From contig PFGG01000010.1 of the NCBI GenBank assembly GCA_002783405.1, forward strand, positions 1-46,420: 46,420 nucleotides of DNA. The letters run 5' to 3'. The position numbers and the translations under genes were made by a program. Position 1 is the first letter of the stretch, and each line of letters starts with the position of its first letter. The stretch is from a bacterium (Candidatus Blackallbacteria) CG13_big_fil_rev_8_21_14_2_50_49_14 (GTDB lineage Bacteria > Cyanobacteriota > Sericytochromatia > UBA7694). Below are positions 7,729-15,897 of the stretch, piece after piece. The notes below the pieces were generated by a model. It was not told where the DNA came from. It did no database searches and saw nothing but the letters and a program-made list of their open reading frames with translations.

Positions 7729-8159
7729 GGTCCCTGCCCTACCTGGGATTGACCCATATTCTTGATCTCTTCACTGATACGTTTTGTCATTTGCTGCGTT
7801 TTGAGTTTGATCATCCCCAAAGTGGTCCGCTCATCAAAAATGACGGTGATTAAGTCTTGAGAGTCAAGCAGAGAGATAAACAAATTCAGACGATCTCCCT
7901 GTTGAAACATCGTTTTAAACTCGGGTTCACCGAGTAAACGTGCAATTTCACGGGTAGATGAAAATGCACCGACAACCAGCGCAGAGAGGGCCATCACGTG
8001 AGGAGATTCCTCACCCACCATCGCAAGGTGCTGTCCACTCTTCTCTACCAGAAGAATGGAGCGGGCATTGGCTTCGGAGAATAACTCCTGCAGCAACGCA
8101 GTTATTTTGGTAATTCCCTCAGGGGTAATTACCATGCTACTGAGTTGAGGGTTTAGCAT
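7719..8159 (-). CDS. Roadblock/LC7-domain protein (MglB-like)
   Basis: 146 residues, matching the roadblock fold: helix ITALLQELFSEANARSILLVEKSGQHLAMVG, then SALVVGAFSSTREIARLLG, then strands with NLFISLLDSQDLITVIFDERTTLGMIKLK. MglB-type proteins act as GTPase-activating partners of MglA, usually as dimers. The gene overlaps mglA by 10 bp and follows the DUF4388 gene after 15 nt. A second in-frame ATG lies at codon 9; I keep the first start because neither has a strong ribosome site. Confidence 0.85.
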   Translation of the reverse strand: MLNPQLSSMVITPEGITKITALLQELFSEANARSILLVEKSGQHLAMVGEESPHVMALSALVVGAFSSTREIARLLGEPEFKTMFQQGDRLNLFISLLDSQDLITVIFDERTTLGMIKLKTQQMTKRISEEIKNMGQSQVGQGPWR

Positions 8160-8174
8160 ACTAATATTTCAACC

Positions 8175-9074
8175 TTAAACTTCTATTTTAAGTTCATCTA
8201 CCCAATGTTGAATCGGTGCAGAAAACCGCTTTTCAACTTTTTGCATGACCTGTTGAATAAAGGTCACCCCGTATATAGGAGCAATCAGATCAATCATCAG
8301 TTGCAAATAGCCACTGAATACTTGTTTCTGCTCTTCAAATGTGAATGTGCGGATTTTGTCACCCACAATTCTACCACTTTGTAGTTCGATATTCCAGTTT
8401 TTTTCTTCAACAAATTTTTGAAGACGCCCTGCAATTTCCTCCTTCAACTTTAAGCCACTGATGGATTCAAACTCACTGAACAAGATATTTGCAGTTTCGA
8501 GAAAAAACTGCTGAAGTTCGACACGTTCTTCCCCAATCAGCTGAACCCGCTGAAGTTTTTCAAGCTCTACAAGGGTTTCAGCCAAAACAGAAAGATCCAA
8601 AGATGATGTTTCGGCCAACTGTGAAAGTTTAAGCGCACTGTGGCCTGTGAGTAACTTAAGAATTTCTACCTGTTCAGAACTTAAGTCATCCAGCAAAGGA
8701 GGCTCCTGCTGAAGTTGAATGACCGTATTGACTGAAAGTAAAGGGTAAATCCGCGTGAGTTTGCGCCAATTTTCAAGATGGGCAATGCCATTTTGAATCA
8801 AAGCATCCAATTCACTGCTGATGGTTTGTTCGGGCATCTCTTCAGTTTCAACAAACTCAAATTCAGCAGCCGGGTCATAGGTCATCAGATTAAATACGGC
8901 TTTCTCACCCTGTAAGCCTTCGCTTACTGCGTGATGTAACTGCCCTTGACGGACATAGATTCTACTTTGTATGGCTTTAAAGGTAATCAATAGATAGCCT
9001 GTTTTTTGACCATGCACAACGATACGGAGGACGTCAGGCAGGCTAAAATCAGCAAAGCGACCGCTAAACTTCAT
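8175..9074 (-). CDS. DUF4388 (PatA N-terminal-like) protein
   Basis: Residues 1-100 fit the DUF4388 pattern: FSGRFADFSLPDVLRIVVHGQKTGYLLI, then RIYVRQGQLHHAVSEGLQGEKAVFNLMTYD and a FEFVE strand. Such domains are found with roadblock proteins and MglA in cyanobacteria, myxobacteria and Deinococcus, where they take part in GTPase-linked polarity and motility signalling. Residues 130-190 look like a winged helix (EQVEILKLLTGHSALKLSQLAE). The C-terminal 100 residues are helical and unassigned. It overlaps the upstream methyltransferase-like gene by 4 bp (ATGA), so they are cotranslated. Confidence 0.8.
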   Translation of the reverse strand: MKFSGRFADFSLPDVLRIVVHGQKTGYLLITFKAIQSRIYVRQGQLHHAVSEGLQGEKAVFNLMTYDPAAEFEFVETEEMPEQTISSELDALIQNGIAHLENWRKLTRIYPLLSVNTVIQLQQEPPLLDDLSSEQVEILKLLTGHSALKLSQLAETSSLDLSVLAETLVELEKLQRVQLIGEERVELQQFFLETANILFSEFESISGLKLKEEIAGRLQKFVEEKNWNIELQSGRIVGDKIRTFTFEEQKQVFSGYLQLMIDLIAPIYGVTFIQQVMQKVEKRFSAPIQHWVDELKIEV

Positions 9075-10057
9075 TCCACCACCGCTACCAGAACAGATTC
9101 ATTCTGAGCATAGGATTCACCCGCAGCCGGATAGGGAATTTCAAAAGCTCCCTTTTTCCAAATCGTGCGCTTTTGTTGAACCAATTCTTCAATCTGCTCA
9201 AGAGAAACCCCCATGGCATCATTGTGCCCAACCATCCAAAGGCGAATATGCTGGCATTTATCCAGGAATTGTGACAAAGCCTGTAAATAGCTGTCGGGGT
9301 CGTGAAAGGGCTGCCCCAATTTGGCCTGTTCTGAAGGGGGCAAGATGCCCTCTAAATTAATCTGCGGGGTTCGCCGGGTCCAACATTCAGCCAATTCGGT
9401 TTTGCGATTGGTATTGCGCAGCCCATTCATGCCTGGTGGGTAGATCCAGATCAGGCTGTCTTGGGGTAAATCAGGCACCAACTCATAGGCATCCATGCAA
9501 TAGGAGACATTCGGCATTTGGTTGTCACAGACAAAATGATTGACCTGCTGAACATAATGCTTCAGAACCTCCTGTGCGGGCAGAGGTTTGGGCTGTAAAT
9601 AACTTTGATTATAATTCAGCCAATAGTTCATGGTGAGATAGACTGCATGGTAGGCCAAAGCCTTTAAATTGGCATTTTCACTGAATTCAGGGTAGGTATT
9701 GATATTCTGCCACCAAGCCCCCAACCAGGAGGCTTCATCCTTGGTGAAATAGTGATCTCCCCAAGCTTGAAACAGGGCATGTACAGAAGAATCCGTGGGC
9801 GCAATCATGGCCTGGTAATGTTCCGGGGTTAAAAAATCTGAACTGTTTTCAATCGATGCGCGGTTGCGCCAATAATGTGTCTGAAGAACATCACAGGCAA
9901 AAACTTGAAAGCCTCTGCGCTTAAAGAAAAGGGAAGCACGTCCTGCACCGGCAAAAGGGTCACAAAAAAGCGTAAATTCTATCTGGGCATCGGTCAATTC
10001 CTGCCAAAGCCAACCTCCAAGTGCACACTTGGAACTGTCAAGAGCGCTCATCATCAT
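9071..10057 (-). CDS. DNA-methyltransferase-like protein with altered catalytic motif
   Basis: The 328-residue protein carries an AdoMet motif I-like FCDPFAGAGRASLFFKRRGFQVFACD (about residues 31-56), as in D12-class adenine methyltransferases. The expected catalytic (D/N)PPY is replaced by IYPPG (SLIWIYPPGMNG, near residue 205), so base methylation is doubtful. The C-terminus has a strand (IRLWMVGHNDAMG) where the last methyltransferase strand would be. No restriction partner is present. Instead it leads, with a 4-bp overlap, into the DUF4388, roadblock and MglA genes. The ribosome site is AGGAAGGGA. Confidence 0.6.
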   Translation of the reverse strand: MMMSALDSSKCALGGWLWQELTDAQIEFTLFCDPFAGAGRASLFFKRRGFQVFACDVLQTHYWRNRASIENSSDFLTPEHYQAMIAPTDSSVHALFQAWGDHYFTKDEASWLGAWWQNINTYPEFSENANLKALAYHAVYLTMNYWLNYNQSYLQPKPLPAQEVLKHYVQQVNHFVCDNQMPNVSYCMDAYELVPDLPQDSLIWIYPPGMNGLRNTNRKTELAECWTRRTPQINLEGILPPSEQAKLGQPFHDPDSYLQALSQFLDKCQHIRLWMVGHNDAMGVSLEQIEELVQQKRTIWKKGAFEIPYPAAGESYAQNESVLVAVVE

Positions 10058-10102
10058 TGCAATGGATCCCTTCCTGTCACGTGTAAATAAGATACCATAA
10101 AT

Positions 10103-11095
10103 TTATTGTTTTCGCTGAACGGAGAAAGCAGCCAATTCTTCAAGCGCCTGTCGGGCCGGACTTTCCGGCAATAATGCCAATGCTGAAACAGCTTCATCGA
10201 CATATTCTTGGGCCAGTTTATGACAGGAATCAAGGGCCTTACTTTCAACCACGATTTCAATAGCTCTTTGTAAATCTTCGTCATCAACAAAACGGGTATC
10301 GATCAAGCGCTGAAGCTCTTCAGCATGTTCAGATTCCTGCAAGGCAAACCACGTGGGCAAGGTAATCTGACCCTGTGCCAGATCATTAAAAACTGATTTT
10401 CCGGTTTCCCGCTCGCTCACCGTAAAATCAAGAATATCGTCCATAATCTGAAAAGCCAATCCGACTTGATGACCATACTGATACAGCGCCTTCTGAATCG
10501 CTTCATCAGCCCCGTTGATAATGCCTGCTCCCTGACAGCCAACGGCCATCAACAGAGCCGTCTTACTTGAAATCTGTTCAAGATATTCAGCTAAAGATAT
10601 TGTACTTTTGAAGCGTCTTTGAAACTGTGACAATTCTCCGTTACACATATCCATCACCATTTGCGAGAAAATGGTATTGAGTTCAACACTGGCAATAATC
10701 GAAACATAATAACAAGATCGGGCCAGGAGAAAATCTCCGGCTAAAACCGAGGTGCGATTGCCCCATTGTTGGTTTACAGTGGGCAAGCCACGGCGCAGAT
10801 TGGAAGCATCGATAATATCGTCGTGAATCAGGGTGGCTGTGTGCAAAATTTCAAGCGCCATCGCCAAGAGATAATGGGGGCGCTCCAATTCAACCTCTTG
10901 ATTTAAGGTGGCCTTGGCACAAAGCAAAGCCATGACCGGGCGCAAACGCTTACCACCCGCTTTCATCAAATGTGTGGCTGCTGCGATGAGCGTGGGATCA
11001 TAGACTTGAAGTTCACTGATCATGATCGATTCAAGACTGTTGAGATCTTTCTCAAGCAGTTTGAAAAAACTGTGTTGCTGTATGGCTGATTTCAT
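10103..11095 (-). CDS. Long-chain all-trans polyprenyl diphosphate synthase
   Basis: This enzyme elongates farnesyl/geranyl diphosphate with isopentenyl diphosphate to make the quinone or carrier side chain. Both aspartate-rich motifs are present (HDDIID and DDILDF), with GGKRLRP for IPP binding. The fifth residue before the first motif is Ala, as in long-chain enzymes. The start is taken at ATG 11095, giving 330 residues, typical of the IspB/SdsA group. A longer frame exists, but the -10 TACAAT (11106-11111) would lie inside it. The leader is then only a few nucleotides. Product length cannot be read from sequence. Confidence 0.9.
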   Translation of the reverse strand: MKSAIQQHSFFKLLEKDLNSLESIMISELQVYDPTLIAAATHLMKAGGKRLRPVMALLCAKATLNQEVELERPHYLLAMALEILHTATLIHDDIIDASNLRRGLPTVNQQWGNRTSVLAGDFLLARSCYYVSIIASVELNTIFSQMVMDMCNGELSQFQRRFKSTISLAEYLEQISSKTALLMAVGCQGAGIINGADEAIQKALYQYGHQVGLAFQIMDDILDFTVSERETGKSVFNDLAQGQITLPTWFALQESEHAEELQRLIDTRFVDDEDLQRAIEIVVESKALDSCHKLAQEYVDEAVSALALLPESPARQALEELAAFSVQRKQ

Positions 11096-11105
11096 AACAC
11101 TGGGT

Positions 11106-11111
11106 ATTGTA
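11106..11111 (-). promoter_or_regulatory. -10 element of the polyprenyl synthase gene
   Basis: TACAAT on the minus strand, 10 nt before ATG 11095. No Shine-Dalgarno lies between, so the leader is very short. Confidence 0.45.
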
Positions 11112-11147
11112 TCATGAGTAAAGCTTAAGAACGCATGGGATTTAGCA

Positions 11148-11759
11148 ATGGAACGTCTGACAGGTTCAAACAAAATTTACTGGATTCATCTTTTACTCCT
11201 CACCTCTCTTCTCGGCGCGTGTGTCGTCAACCCCACCGCAACAACTCCTGATGCCACAAATCTGAAATTGCCGGATTTTGAAGACCTTCTACCAGATGGC
11301 CCCACCACGATCAACGCCCCCGTAGCCAACCCTTTGGATACCCCTCAGACAGGTAAATTCGCTGCAACACTGACAAGTTTGGGAGTCAGACTCAGCACCA
11401 CAGAACTCAATACCCTCAAACGGCTGATTCAGATCAAACCCACAGGCAAATGGTCACGCACCCGCACACAAAACGCGGCTCAAACCCTGAGCGCTAATTT
11501 TAAACGCTTTGGTTCTCTGTTTCAGCCCCCCCCCAATAATGAAGAAGACTACCAACAACGCGCCGTCAGTTTTGCAGAGAAAGAAAATATCCCCTATTTT
11601 CTCGACCTGCAATATTATCTCGATTCAAACCAGTTTCTGGTGATTCGCTGGGATTCAAAAACAGGGGAATTTGTTGGAATTCAACCGGACGGCACCCTGA
11701 TCAATTACCTTGTAAGTTTTGCGGTCAAGTCTCCCCGTTATGTGGAGATTGATCTTTAG
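11148..11759 (+). CDS. Hypothetical lipoprotein
   Basis: The 203-residue protein has an N-terminal hydrophobic segment ending in the lipobox LLGAC (Cys about 25). This predicts export and lipid anchoring, with a mature protein starting in a Thr/Pro-rich linker. The rest is soluble with no family I recognise; WSRTRTQNAAQTLSANFKRF is helical and QFLVIRWDSKTGEFVGIQ looks like paired strands. Its 3' end overlaps the convergent membrane-protein gene by 35 bp. No clear ribosome site. Confidence 0.7.
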   Translation: MERLTGSNKIYWIHLLLLTSLLGACVVNPTATTPDATNLKLPDFEDLLPDGPTTINAPVANPLDTPQTGKFAATLTSLGVRLSTTELNTLKRLIQIKPTGKWSRTRTQNAAQTLSANFKRFGSLFQPPPNNEEDYQQRAVSFAEKENIPYFLDLQYYLDSNQFLVIRWDSKTGEFVGIQPDGTLINYLVSFAVKSPRYVEIDL

Positions 11760-12069
11760 CCTTTGGCGGCTGAAAGCGTTTGTTCAAAATTACGGGCGTG
11801 ATCCGCATCAATAAGCGCATATTCAAAATCACAAAACTGAAAAACAGAATCGCTTTCAGCGCAGCTGAAGCTGGAGCCACCAAAATCAGCCAAACGGGAA
11901 AGCCCACCCCTACCAAACAGGGCAAACTGAAAACCACCAGCAGTGGCAGATAAAAACCAGCCCCCCATTGTCCCCCATAGCGGGTTTGGACCAAAAATGA
12001 AAGATAAAAATTCACCAAAAGCGCAACAATCAAGGCAGCGGCGAGGGGAATGATCTGGGCTGAATGCAT
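11725..12069 (-). CDS. Small membrane protein of unknown function
   Basis: About 114 residues from ATG 12069 (a longer frame opens only with TTG). Three hydrophobic helices are visible: IIPLAAALIVALLVNFYLSF, then FYLPLLVVFSLPCLVGVGFP and AALKAILFFSFVILNMRLLM. A charged C-terminal tail (FQPPKAKDQSPHNGET) follows. No family recognised. It lies just downstream of the tRNA-Pro gene on the same strand. Confidence 0.55.
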   Translation of the reverse strand: MHSAQIIPLAAALIVALLVNFYLSFLVQTRYGGQWGAGFYLPLLVVFSLPCLVGVGFPVWLILVAPASAALKAILFFSFVILNMRLLMRITPVILNKRFQPPKAKDQSPHNGET

Positions 12070-12123
12070 GAACAAAGCTTTACATGAATAGATTGAAAGA
12101 TACAGGCACAAAAAAATAAAAAG

Positions 12124-12197
12124 TCGGAGCGACTGGATTCGAACCAGCGACCTGATGGTCCCGAACCATCCGCGCTACCAAACTGCGCTACGCCCCG
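12124..12197 (-). tRNA. tRNA-Pro (anticodon CGG)
   Basis: A complete cloverleaf on the minus strand. The acceptor stem CGGGGCG pairs with CGCTCCG plus discriminator A. The anticodon stem GATGG/CCATC has loop TTCGGGA (anticodon CGG), and the T arm has GGTTCGAATCC. CCA is not encoded. The transcript runs into a T-rich tract (12108-12120). Confidence 0.95.
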
Positions 12198-12241
12198 AAT
12201 GATTCGTATTATAACATCGGCCGGCAATGAATGGTAGCACT

Positions 12242-13093
12242 TCAAAGCACCGTTTCAGCCTGCTTTAAGATGAATGCCTCCAGTGATTCGGTACAGTGCG
12301 AAGGAATAATCTGCGTCTCAGGAGAAATTTCGTGAAAGGCTCTGATCTTGATTAAATCCTGTTTGTACTGCACGCGATCATTCATAATCGCCATGGCGAC
12401 AGGATGCGGCAAGTGAATATTTTGCCAGCCCTCTTTTAGCCAACAGGCATCGGCAATCAGAAAACAGCGCTGTTCAGATTCCAGTTTCAGCAAAACGCCC
12501 ATCTGCCCTGCAAAATGGCCTTCCAAAGGAATCAATAAAATGCTCTGATCGCCAAACAGGTCATAGGTATACGCGAAGGGTTCAACAGCGGCAACGCGCA
12601 AGGGGCTGTTTTCACGATCAATCAAAAGCGCACGCTTTTCAAAATCATCGGGCAATAGACCTGGCAAAAATCCCATACGTGTGGCTGACAAGCCACGCAA
12701 GGCTCTTACCTTTTCGTATCCAGATTTCAAACAGACCAGACGGGCCTTGGGAAAATCGCGCAACCCGGTCACATGGTCGCCATGAAAATGTGAAATCAAA
12801 ATAGTGTTGATTTGCTCGGGCGAGATCCCCCGGCTTTCCAATTGCGCCTTCGCGGTTTCTTCAGGCTTTAAAAAGACGGGCGTTAACTGGGCATAAAGCT
12901 TGGCAGGATAGGTACGCGTTTCCTCAAAAAAGCGAGTACTGTAGCCTGTATCAAAGAGCAGATAGCCTTGCTGGGGATGCTCAATCAAAGCAAACATAGA
13001 GGGAAATTGGCAGGTTTCTGAGGAAGCCCCTCGCAAAACCATATTTTTGCGATGGGTACAATATCCCCCCTTCAAAAGGCTCAGTTTTAACAT
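12242..13093 (-). CDS. Metallo-beta-lactamase-fold hydrolase (lactonase-like)
   Basis: The 283-residue protein has the metal motif HFHGDHVTGL (about residues 107-116), a second ligand histidine in LEGHFAGQMG, the bridging aspartate in LIADACW, and a late histidine in IPSHCTE. This arrangement resembles N-acyl-homoserine lactonases and related hydrolases. No signal peptide. It begins 3 nt after the rhodanese stop, so they form one operon. The HFHGDH motif differs from HTHxDH of persulfide dioxygenases, so a sulfide-oxidation role is not supported by sequence. Confidence 0.8.
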   Translation of the reverse strand: MLKLSLLKGGYCTHRKNMVLRGASSETCQFPSMFALIEHPQQGYLLFDTGYSTRFFEETRTYPAKLYAQLTPVFLKPEETAKAQLESRGISPEQINTILISHFHGDHVTGLRDFPKARLVCLKSGYEKVRALRGLSATRMGFLPGLLPDDFEKRALLIDRENSPLRVAAVEPFAYTYDLFGDQSILLIPLEGHFAGQMGVLLKLESEQRCFLIADACWLKEGWQNIHLPHPVAMAIMNDRVQYKQDLIKIRAFHEISPETQIIPSHCTESLEAFILKQAETVL

Positions 13094-13096
13094 GGT

Positions 13097-13423
13097 CTAA
13101 TAGCGCGGAACGGAAGGATCAATTTCAAGTGACCAGGCTTCAATGCCCCCGGTTAAATTCTTCACCTGTTTGAAACCTTCCTGTTTAAAATACTCTGCAG
13201 CTCCCCGGCTGCGTCCCCCCAAGTGACAGGAGAAAATGATCAGTTGCTCTTTGTCCCAATCCTTTAAAATTTCATCTGCCAAGGCTTCTGTCAAATGGCG
13301 ACTGCCTGGGATCTGGCAAATTTCACGTTCAAACTCTTCGCGCACATCGATTAAAGGGGGGGGCTGATCGGATCTGAGTAATGCTGCGACCTCTTGTACA
13401 GAGATTTCAATTTCATCTTCCAC
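13097..13423 (-). CDS. Single-domain rhodanese
   Basis: 108 residues with the rhodanese signatures PPLIDVREEFEREICQIPGS, the active-site loop CHLGGRSRGAA (catalytic Cys) and NLTGGIEAW, ending DPSVPRY. It transfers sulfane sulfur or senses persulfide. The GTG start is chosen because AGGAG lies 7 nt upstream. The metallo-hydrolase follows after 3 nt. Its start region is divergent from the 2-oxoglutarate oxygenase gene. Confidence 0.9.
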   Translation of the reverse strand: MEDEIEISVQEVAALLRSDQPPPLIDVREEFEREICQIPGSRHLTEALADEILKDWDKEQLIIFSCHLGGRSRGAAEYFKQEGFKQVKNLTGGIEAWSLEIDPSVPRY

Positions 13424-13483
13424 GGCCTGACTCCTGCAAAGAATTGCTTTTTTCAGTTTAGCATCTGCGAAACCTATTCACGT

Positions 13484-13489
13484 TATAAT
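13484..13489 (+). promoter_or_regulatory. -10 TATAAT, leaderless start
   Basis: A perfect TATAAT ends 6 nt before ATG 13496 with no Shine-Dalgarno, so the transcript probably starts at the ATG. No clear -35 box. Confidence 0.6.
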
Positions 13490-13495
13490 TCTGGT

Positions 13496-14164
13496 ATGCA
13501 ATGGCTGAAGAAATTTCTGAACCCCTCCCAAGAAAATCATTTTTTTTCATTGGAAAAAGAGTGCTTTCGTGCTGAGTATCTGCAAAGTTTGGCCCAAAAC
13601 TTACTTGAAACGCCCTATCTGGCAGACAATGTTTTAAACCAACGTTTTGCCACCACACAAGGGTTTTCCATCATTTTCAGGCCCCAGCATCTGCCCAAAG
13701 TACTTCTAGAATTCCCCTTGCTTGAAACCTATCTCGCCCACATCATGCGGCCAGAATATAACCTCTATTATTTAAATGCCCTGTCTTTGCGAGAAAATTC
13801 GCTCGTAGAACGGCATATCGACCACAGTATCCGTGGGTATGGCATCGATTTACCCTATCCCAAACAGGTCAGTGTGCTCTATGTGGTCATTCCAAAGATG
13901 GAAGGAGGAGACCTGCAACTCTATGATCCCCAGGAAAACCCTTTGGCCTTGATTACACCACAAACCGGTCTAAAAGTGAATTTCAGAGGAGATCTCAAAC
14001 ATACCATTCTGCCCGTAAAACGCCTCGCTGAAAGCCATCAACCACGCCTCAGTCTGGTCTGCGAACAGTATCATTTAAGCCCTCAGGATTTAGAACGGGT
14101 TCCAGAATTCACCCTCAAATCCACTGTCGATTTTAAAACTTTTTTAGACAGCGAAGTCTCCTGA
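13496..14164 (+). CDS. 2-oxoglutarate/Fe(II) dioxygenase-like protein
   Basis: The start is placed at ATG 13496, since the TATAAT box lies immediately upstream and a longer frame would run through the promoter. The protein has about 222 residues. The double-stranded beta-helix signature is visible: HID (in VERHIDHSIRGYG), EGGDLQLYDP, the distal histidine in GDLKHTILPV, and the 2OG-binding Arg in QPRLSLVCEQY. The substrate is unknown. Prolyl-hydroxylase-like or small-molecule oxygenases share this layout. Confidence 0.75.
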   Translation: MQWLKKFLNPSQENHFFSLEKECFRAEYLQSLAQNLLETPYLADNVLNQRFATTQGFSIIFRPQHLPKVLLEFPLLETYLAHIMRPEYNLYYLNALSLRENSLVERHIDHSIRGYGIDLPYPKQVSVLYVVIPKMEGGDLQLYDPQENPLALITPQTGLKVNFRGDLKHTILPVKRLAESHQPRLSLVCEQYHLSPQDLERVPEFTLKSTVDFKTFLDSEVS

Positions 14165-14176
14165 TTCTGAGCTTAT

Positions 14177-14199
14177 TTCAAACACGTTTTTTGTTTGAA
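14177..14199. terminator. Possible hairpin terminator between 2OG oxygenase and msrB
   Basis: TTCAAACA (14177-14184) pairs with TGTTTGAA (14192-14199) around a T-rich loop, 13 nt after the oxygenase stop. There is no long T tract after it, so termination is tentative. Confidence 0.4.
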
Positions 14200-14201
14200 G
14201 C

Positions 14202-14231
14202 TTGAAATGCGCGTCTTAGAAGCACTAGAAT
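14202..14231 (+). promoter_or_regulatory. Promoter of msrB
   Basis: TTGAAA (14202-14207), an 18-bp spacer, then TAGAAT (14226-14231). The start codon at 14265 has an AGGAG ribosome site. Confidence 0.65.
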
Positions 14232-14264
14232 TTAAATTATCCGCCCCTGCAACAGGAGTTCTCG

Positions 14265-14774
14265 ATGTTAAAAAAATTTATATGCTGTTTTTTCAGCCTG
14301 GGTCTGTGCTTTGGCTTAAGTGCCTGCAAACCCTCAGAAGCCCGCAACCAACAAGAATCGGCAAAATTTCCTGTTCAGAAAACCAATGCGGAATGGAAAA
14401 AAATACTTTCGCCTGAAGCCTACCATGTATTGCGCGAACAGGGTACAGAGCGGGCCTTTACAAGCCCCCTGCACTCAAAAAAAGACCCTGGAATTTACTA
14501 TTGCCGCGCATGCAAACAACCTCTGTTCAGTTCTCAAGACAAATTCAACTCCGGCACAGGCTGGCCCAGTTTTACCCGCCCCTTGAAAAAAGAGCAGATC
14601 GGCACCTCTCTGGATCACAGTCTGTTTGGTTCAGAACGTACTGAAGTTCACTGTTCCCGCTGTGGAGGGCATTTGGGCCATGTCTTTGCTGATGGACCGG
14701 CCCCCACAGGCTTGCGATATTGCATGAATGGGGTTGCACTTGAATTTAAAGCGGGTCATCCTGTCTCTCCCTGA
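14265..14774 (+). CDS. msrB: Lipoprotein peptide-methionine (R)-S-oxide reductase
   Basis: MsrB repairs methionine-R-sulfoxide in proteins. The 169-residue product has a signal peptide with lipobox LSAC (Cys about 21), so it acts outside the cytoplasm on the membrane. The MsrB domain follows with zinc ligands YYCRACKQPLF and CSRCGGHLGH, the substrate motif SGTGWPSF, and the catalytic cysteine in RYCMNGVAL. Its ribosome site is AGGAG 7 nt upstream. An extracytoplasmic MsrB fits oxidative stress protection of the envelope. Confidence 0.93.
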   Translation: MLKKFICCFFSLGLCFGLSACKPSEARNQQESAKFPVQKTNAEWKKILSPEAYHVLREQGTERAFTSPLHSKKDPGIYYCRACKQPLFSSQDKFNSGTGWPSFTRPLKKEQIGTSLDHSLFGSERTEVHCSRCGGHLGHVFADGPAPTGLRYCMNGVALEFKAGHPVSP

Positions 14775-14799
14775 TCGAAAAACCCAAGTCTAGATAGAA

Positions 14800-14821
14800 C
14801 TTTGACGGTTCTTTGACAGTT
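14800..14821. promoter_or_regulatory. Tandem 11-bp direct repeat upstream of the desaturase
   Basis: CTTTGACGGTT (14800-14810) is followed directly by CTTTGACAGTT (14811-14821), one mismatch. Head-to-tail 11-bp repeats are the usual form of OmpR/PhoB-family binding sites. The second repeat also contains TTGACA, a perfect -35. A regulatory site for the desaturase is likely; the regulator is unknown. Confidence 0.45.
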
Positions 14822-14911
14822 TTCGCCATGCCGTGACGATTGAGCCGTTCCTCCTTTCTACAATGACATCAGAACACGATGTTTATGATGTTTAAGAATA
14901 AGGAAAACCCT

Positions 14912-15832
14912 ATGGCTCAAGAGACAATGCGCCGCCCTCAGGCTCTGCCTGAATTTAAACCCACCCCCCTGAACCCCGGTCAATCCAGATTTGAAGTCAG
15001 CAGTTGGACCTTTTTCGCTCTGATGCATTTGGCTTGTTTTGGGGCTCTGTTCACGGGAGTCAGCCCGATCGCCTTGGGGGTCATGGCAGCCCTCTATTTT
15101 GTGCGCATGTTTGCGATTACCGCCTTTTATCACCGCTATTTCTCGCATCGCAGTTTTAAAACTTCGCGCCTTGTCCAATTTTTATTTGGCCTTTTAGGCG
15201 CAAGCGCTGCGCAACAGGGCCCACTCTGGTGGGCAGAAAAACACCGGCACCACCACTATTATTCTGATCAACCCGAAGACATACATTCCCCATTGCAAAG
15301 TGGTTTTTGGATGAGCCATATTGGTTGGATCCCCTTAAAATCAAGTGTTGGCACCAATTACAGTAAAATCCCTGATTTGGCCAAATTCCCTGAATTGGTA
15401 TGGTTGAATGAAAACCATATCCTGGCTCCAGTTGCCCTGGGTCTCTTGACTTTTTTATTGGGAGAAGGACTTGCCCATTTTGCCCCCGCCTTAGGCACCC
15501 ATGGGTTTCAAATGCTGGTTTGGGGATTTTTTATTTCAACCGTGATTCTCTACCACGGGACCTTTACGATCAATTCACTTTGCCATGTCTGGGGTTCCCG
15601 CCGCTATGCCACTGGTGACGGCAGCCGGAACAATTTCTGGCTGGCACTGCTCACCCTGGGTGAAGGCTGGCACAATAACCACCATTACTACGCCACCTCT
15701 ACACGGCAAGGATTTTATTGGTGGGAATTGGATATCTCCTATTATCTGCTGCGACTTTTGGGACTCTTTAAGCTCGTCTGGGGCTTCAAGAAAATTCCTG
15801 AACACCTCAAAAATCGCCATTTAAAAGCATAA
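14912..15832 (+). CDS. Membrane fatty acyl (delta-9 type) desaturase
   Basis: The 306-residue integral membrane di-iron enzyme has the three histidine boxes HRYFSH, EKHRHHH and EGWHNNHH, and four or more hydrophobic segments. This is the layout of acyl-CoA/acyl-lipid delta-9 desaturases of the cyanobacterial DesC and stearoyl-CoA desaturase group. The start is ATG 14912, preceded by AAGGAA 7 nt upstream, rather than the upstream ATG at 14879. A strong terminator follows. The repeat at 14800-14821 suggests regulated expression, perhaps by temperature or phosphate, but nothing in the sequence says which. Confidence 0.92.
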   Translation: MAQETMRRPQALPEFKPTPLNPGQSRFEVSSWTFFALMHLACFGALFTGVSPIALGVMAALYFVRMFAITAFYHRYFSHRSFKTSRLVQFLFGLLGASAAQQGPLWWAEKHRHHHYYSDQPEDIHSPLQSGFWMSHIGWIPLKSSVGTNYSKIPDLAKFPELVWLNENHILAPVALGLLTFLLGEGLAHFAPALGTHGFQMLVWGFFISTVILYHGTFTINSLCHVWGSRRYATGDGSRNNFWLALLTLGEGWHNNHHYYATSTRQGFYWWELDISYYLLRLLGLFKLVWGFKKIPEHLKNRHLKA

Positions 15833-15858
15833 GCCCCTCAGCATACGCAAACACCTTG

Positions 15859-15885
15859 GCCGGACAGGATTGTCCGGCTTTTTTT
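15859..15885 (+). terminator. Rho-independent terminator of the desaturase gene
   Basis: GCCGGACA-GGAT-TGTCCGGC followed by seven T residues. Confidence 0.92.
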
Positions 15886-15897
15886 CGAATTTAAAAT

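Noticed and set aside
12030-12245. 71-codon frame across the tRNA-Pro gene
   Set aside because: It overlaps a complete tRNA and has no ribosome site or recognisable product.
12242-13423. Persulfide dioxygenase/rhodanese sulfide-oxidation pair
   Set aside because: The hydrolase has HFHGDH and a lactonase-like layout rather than the ETHE1-type HTHxDH arrangement.
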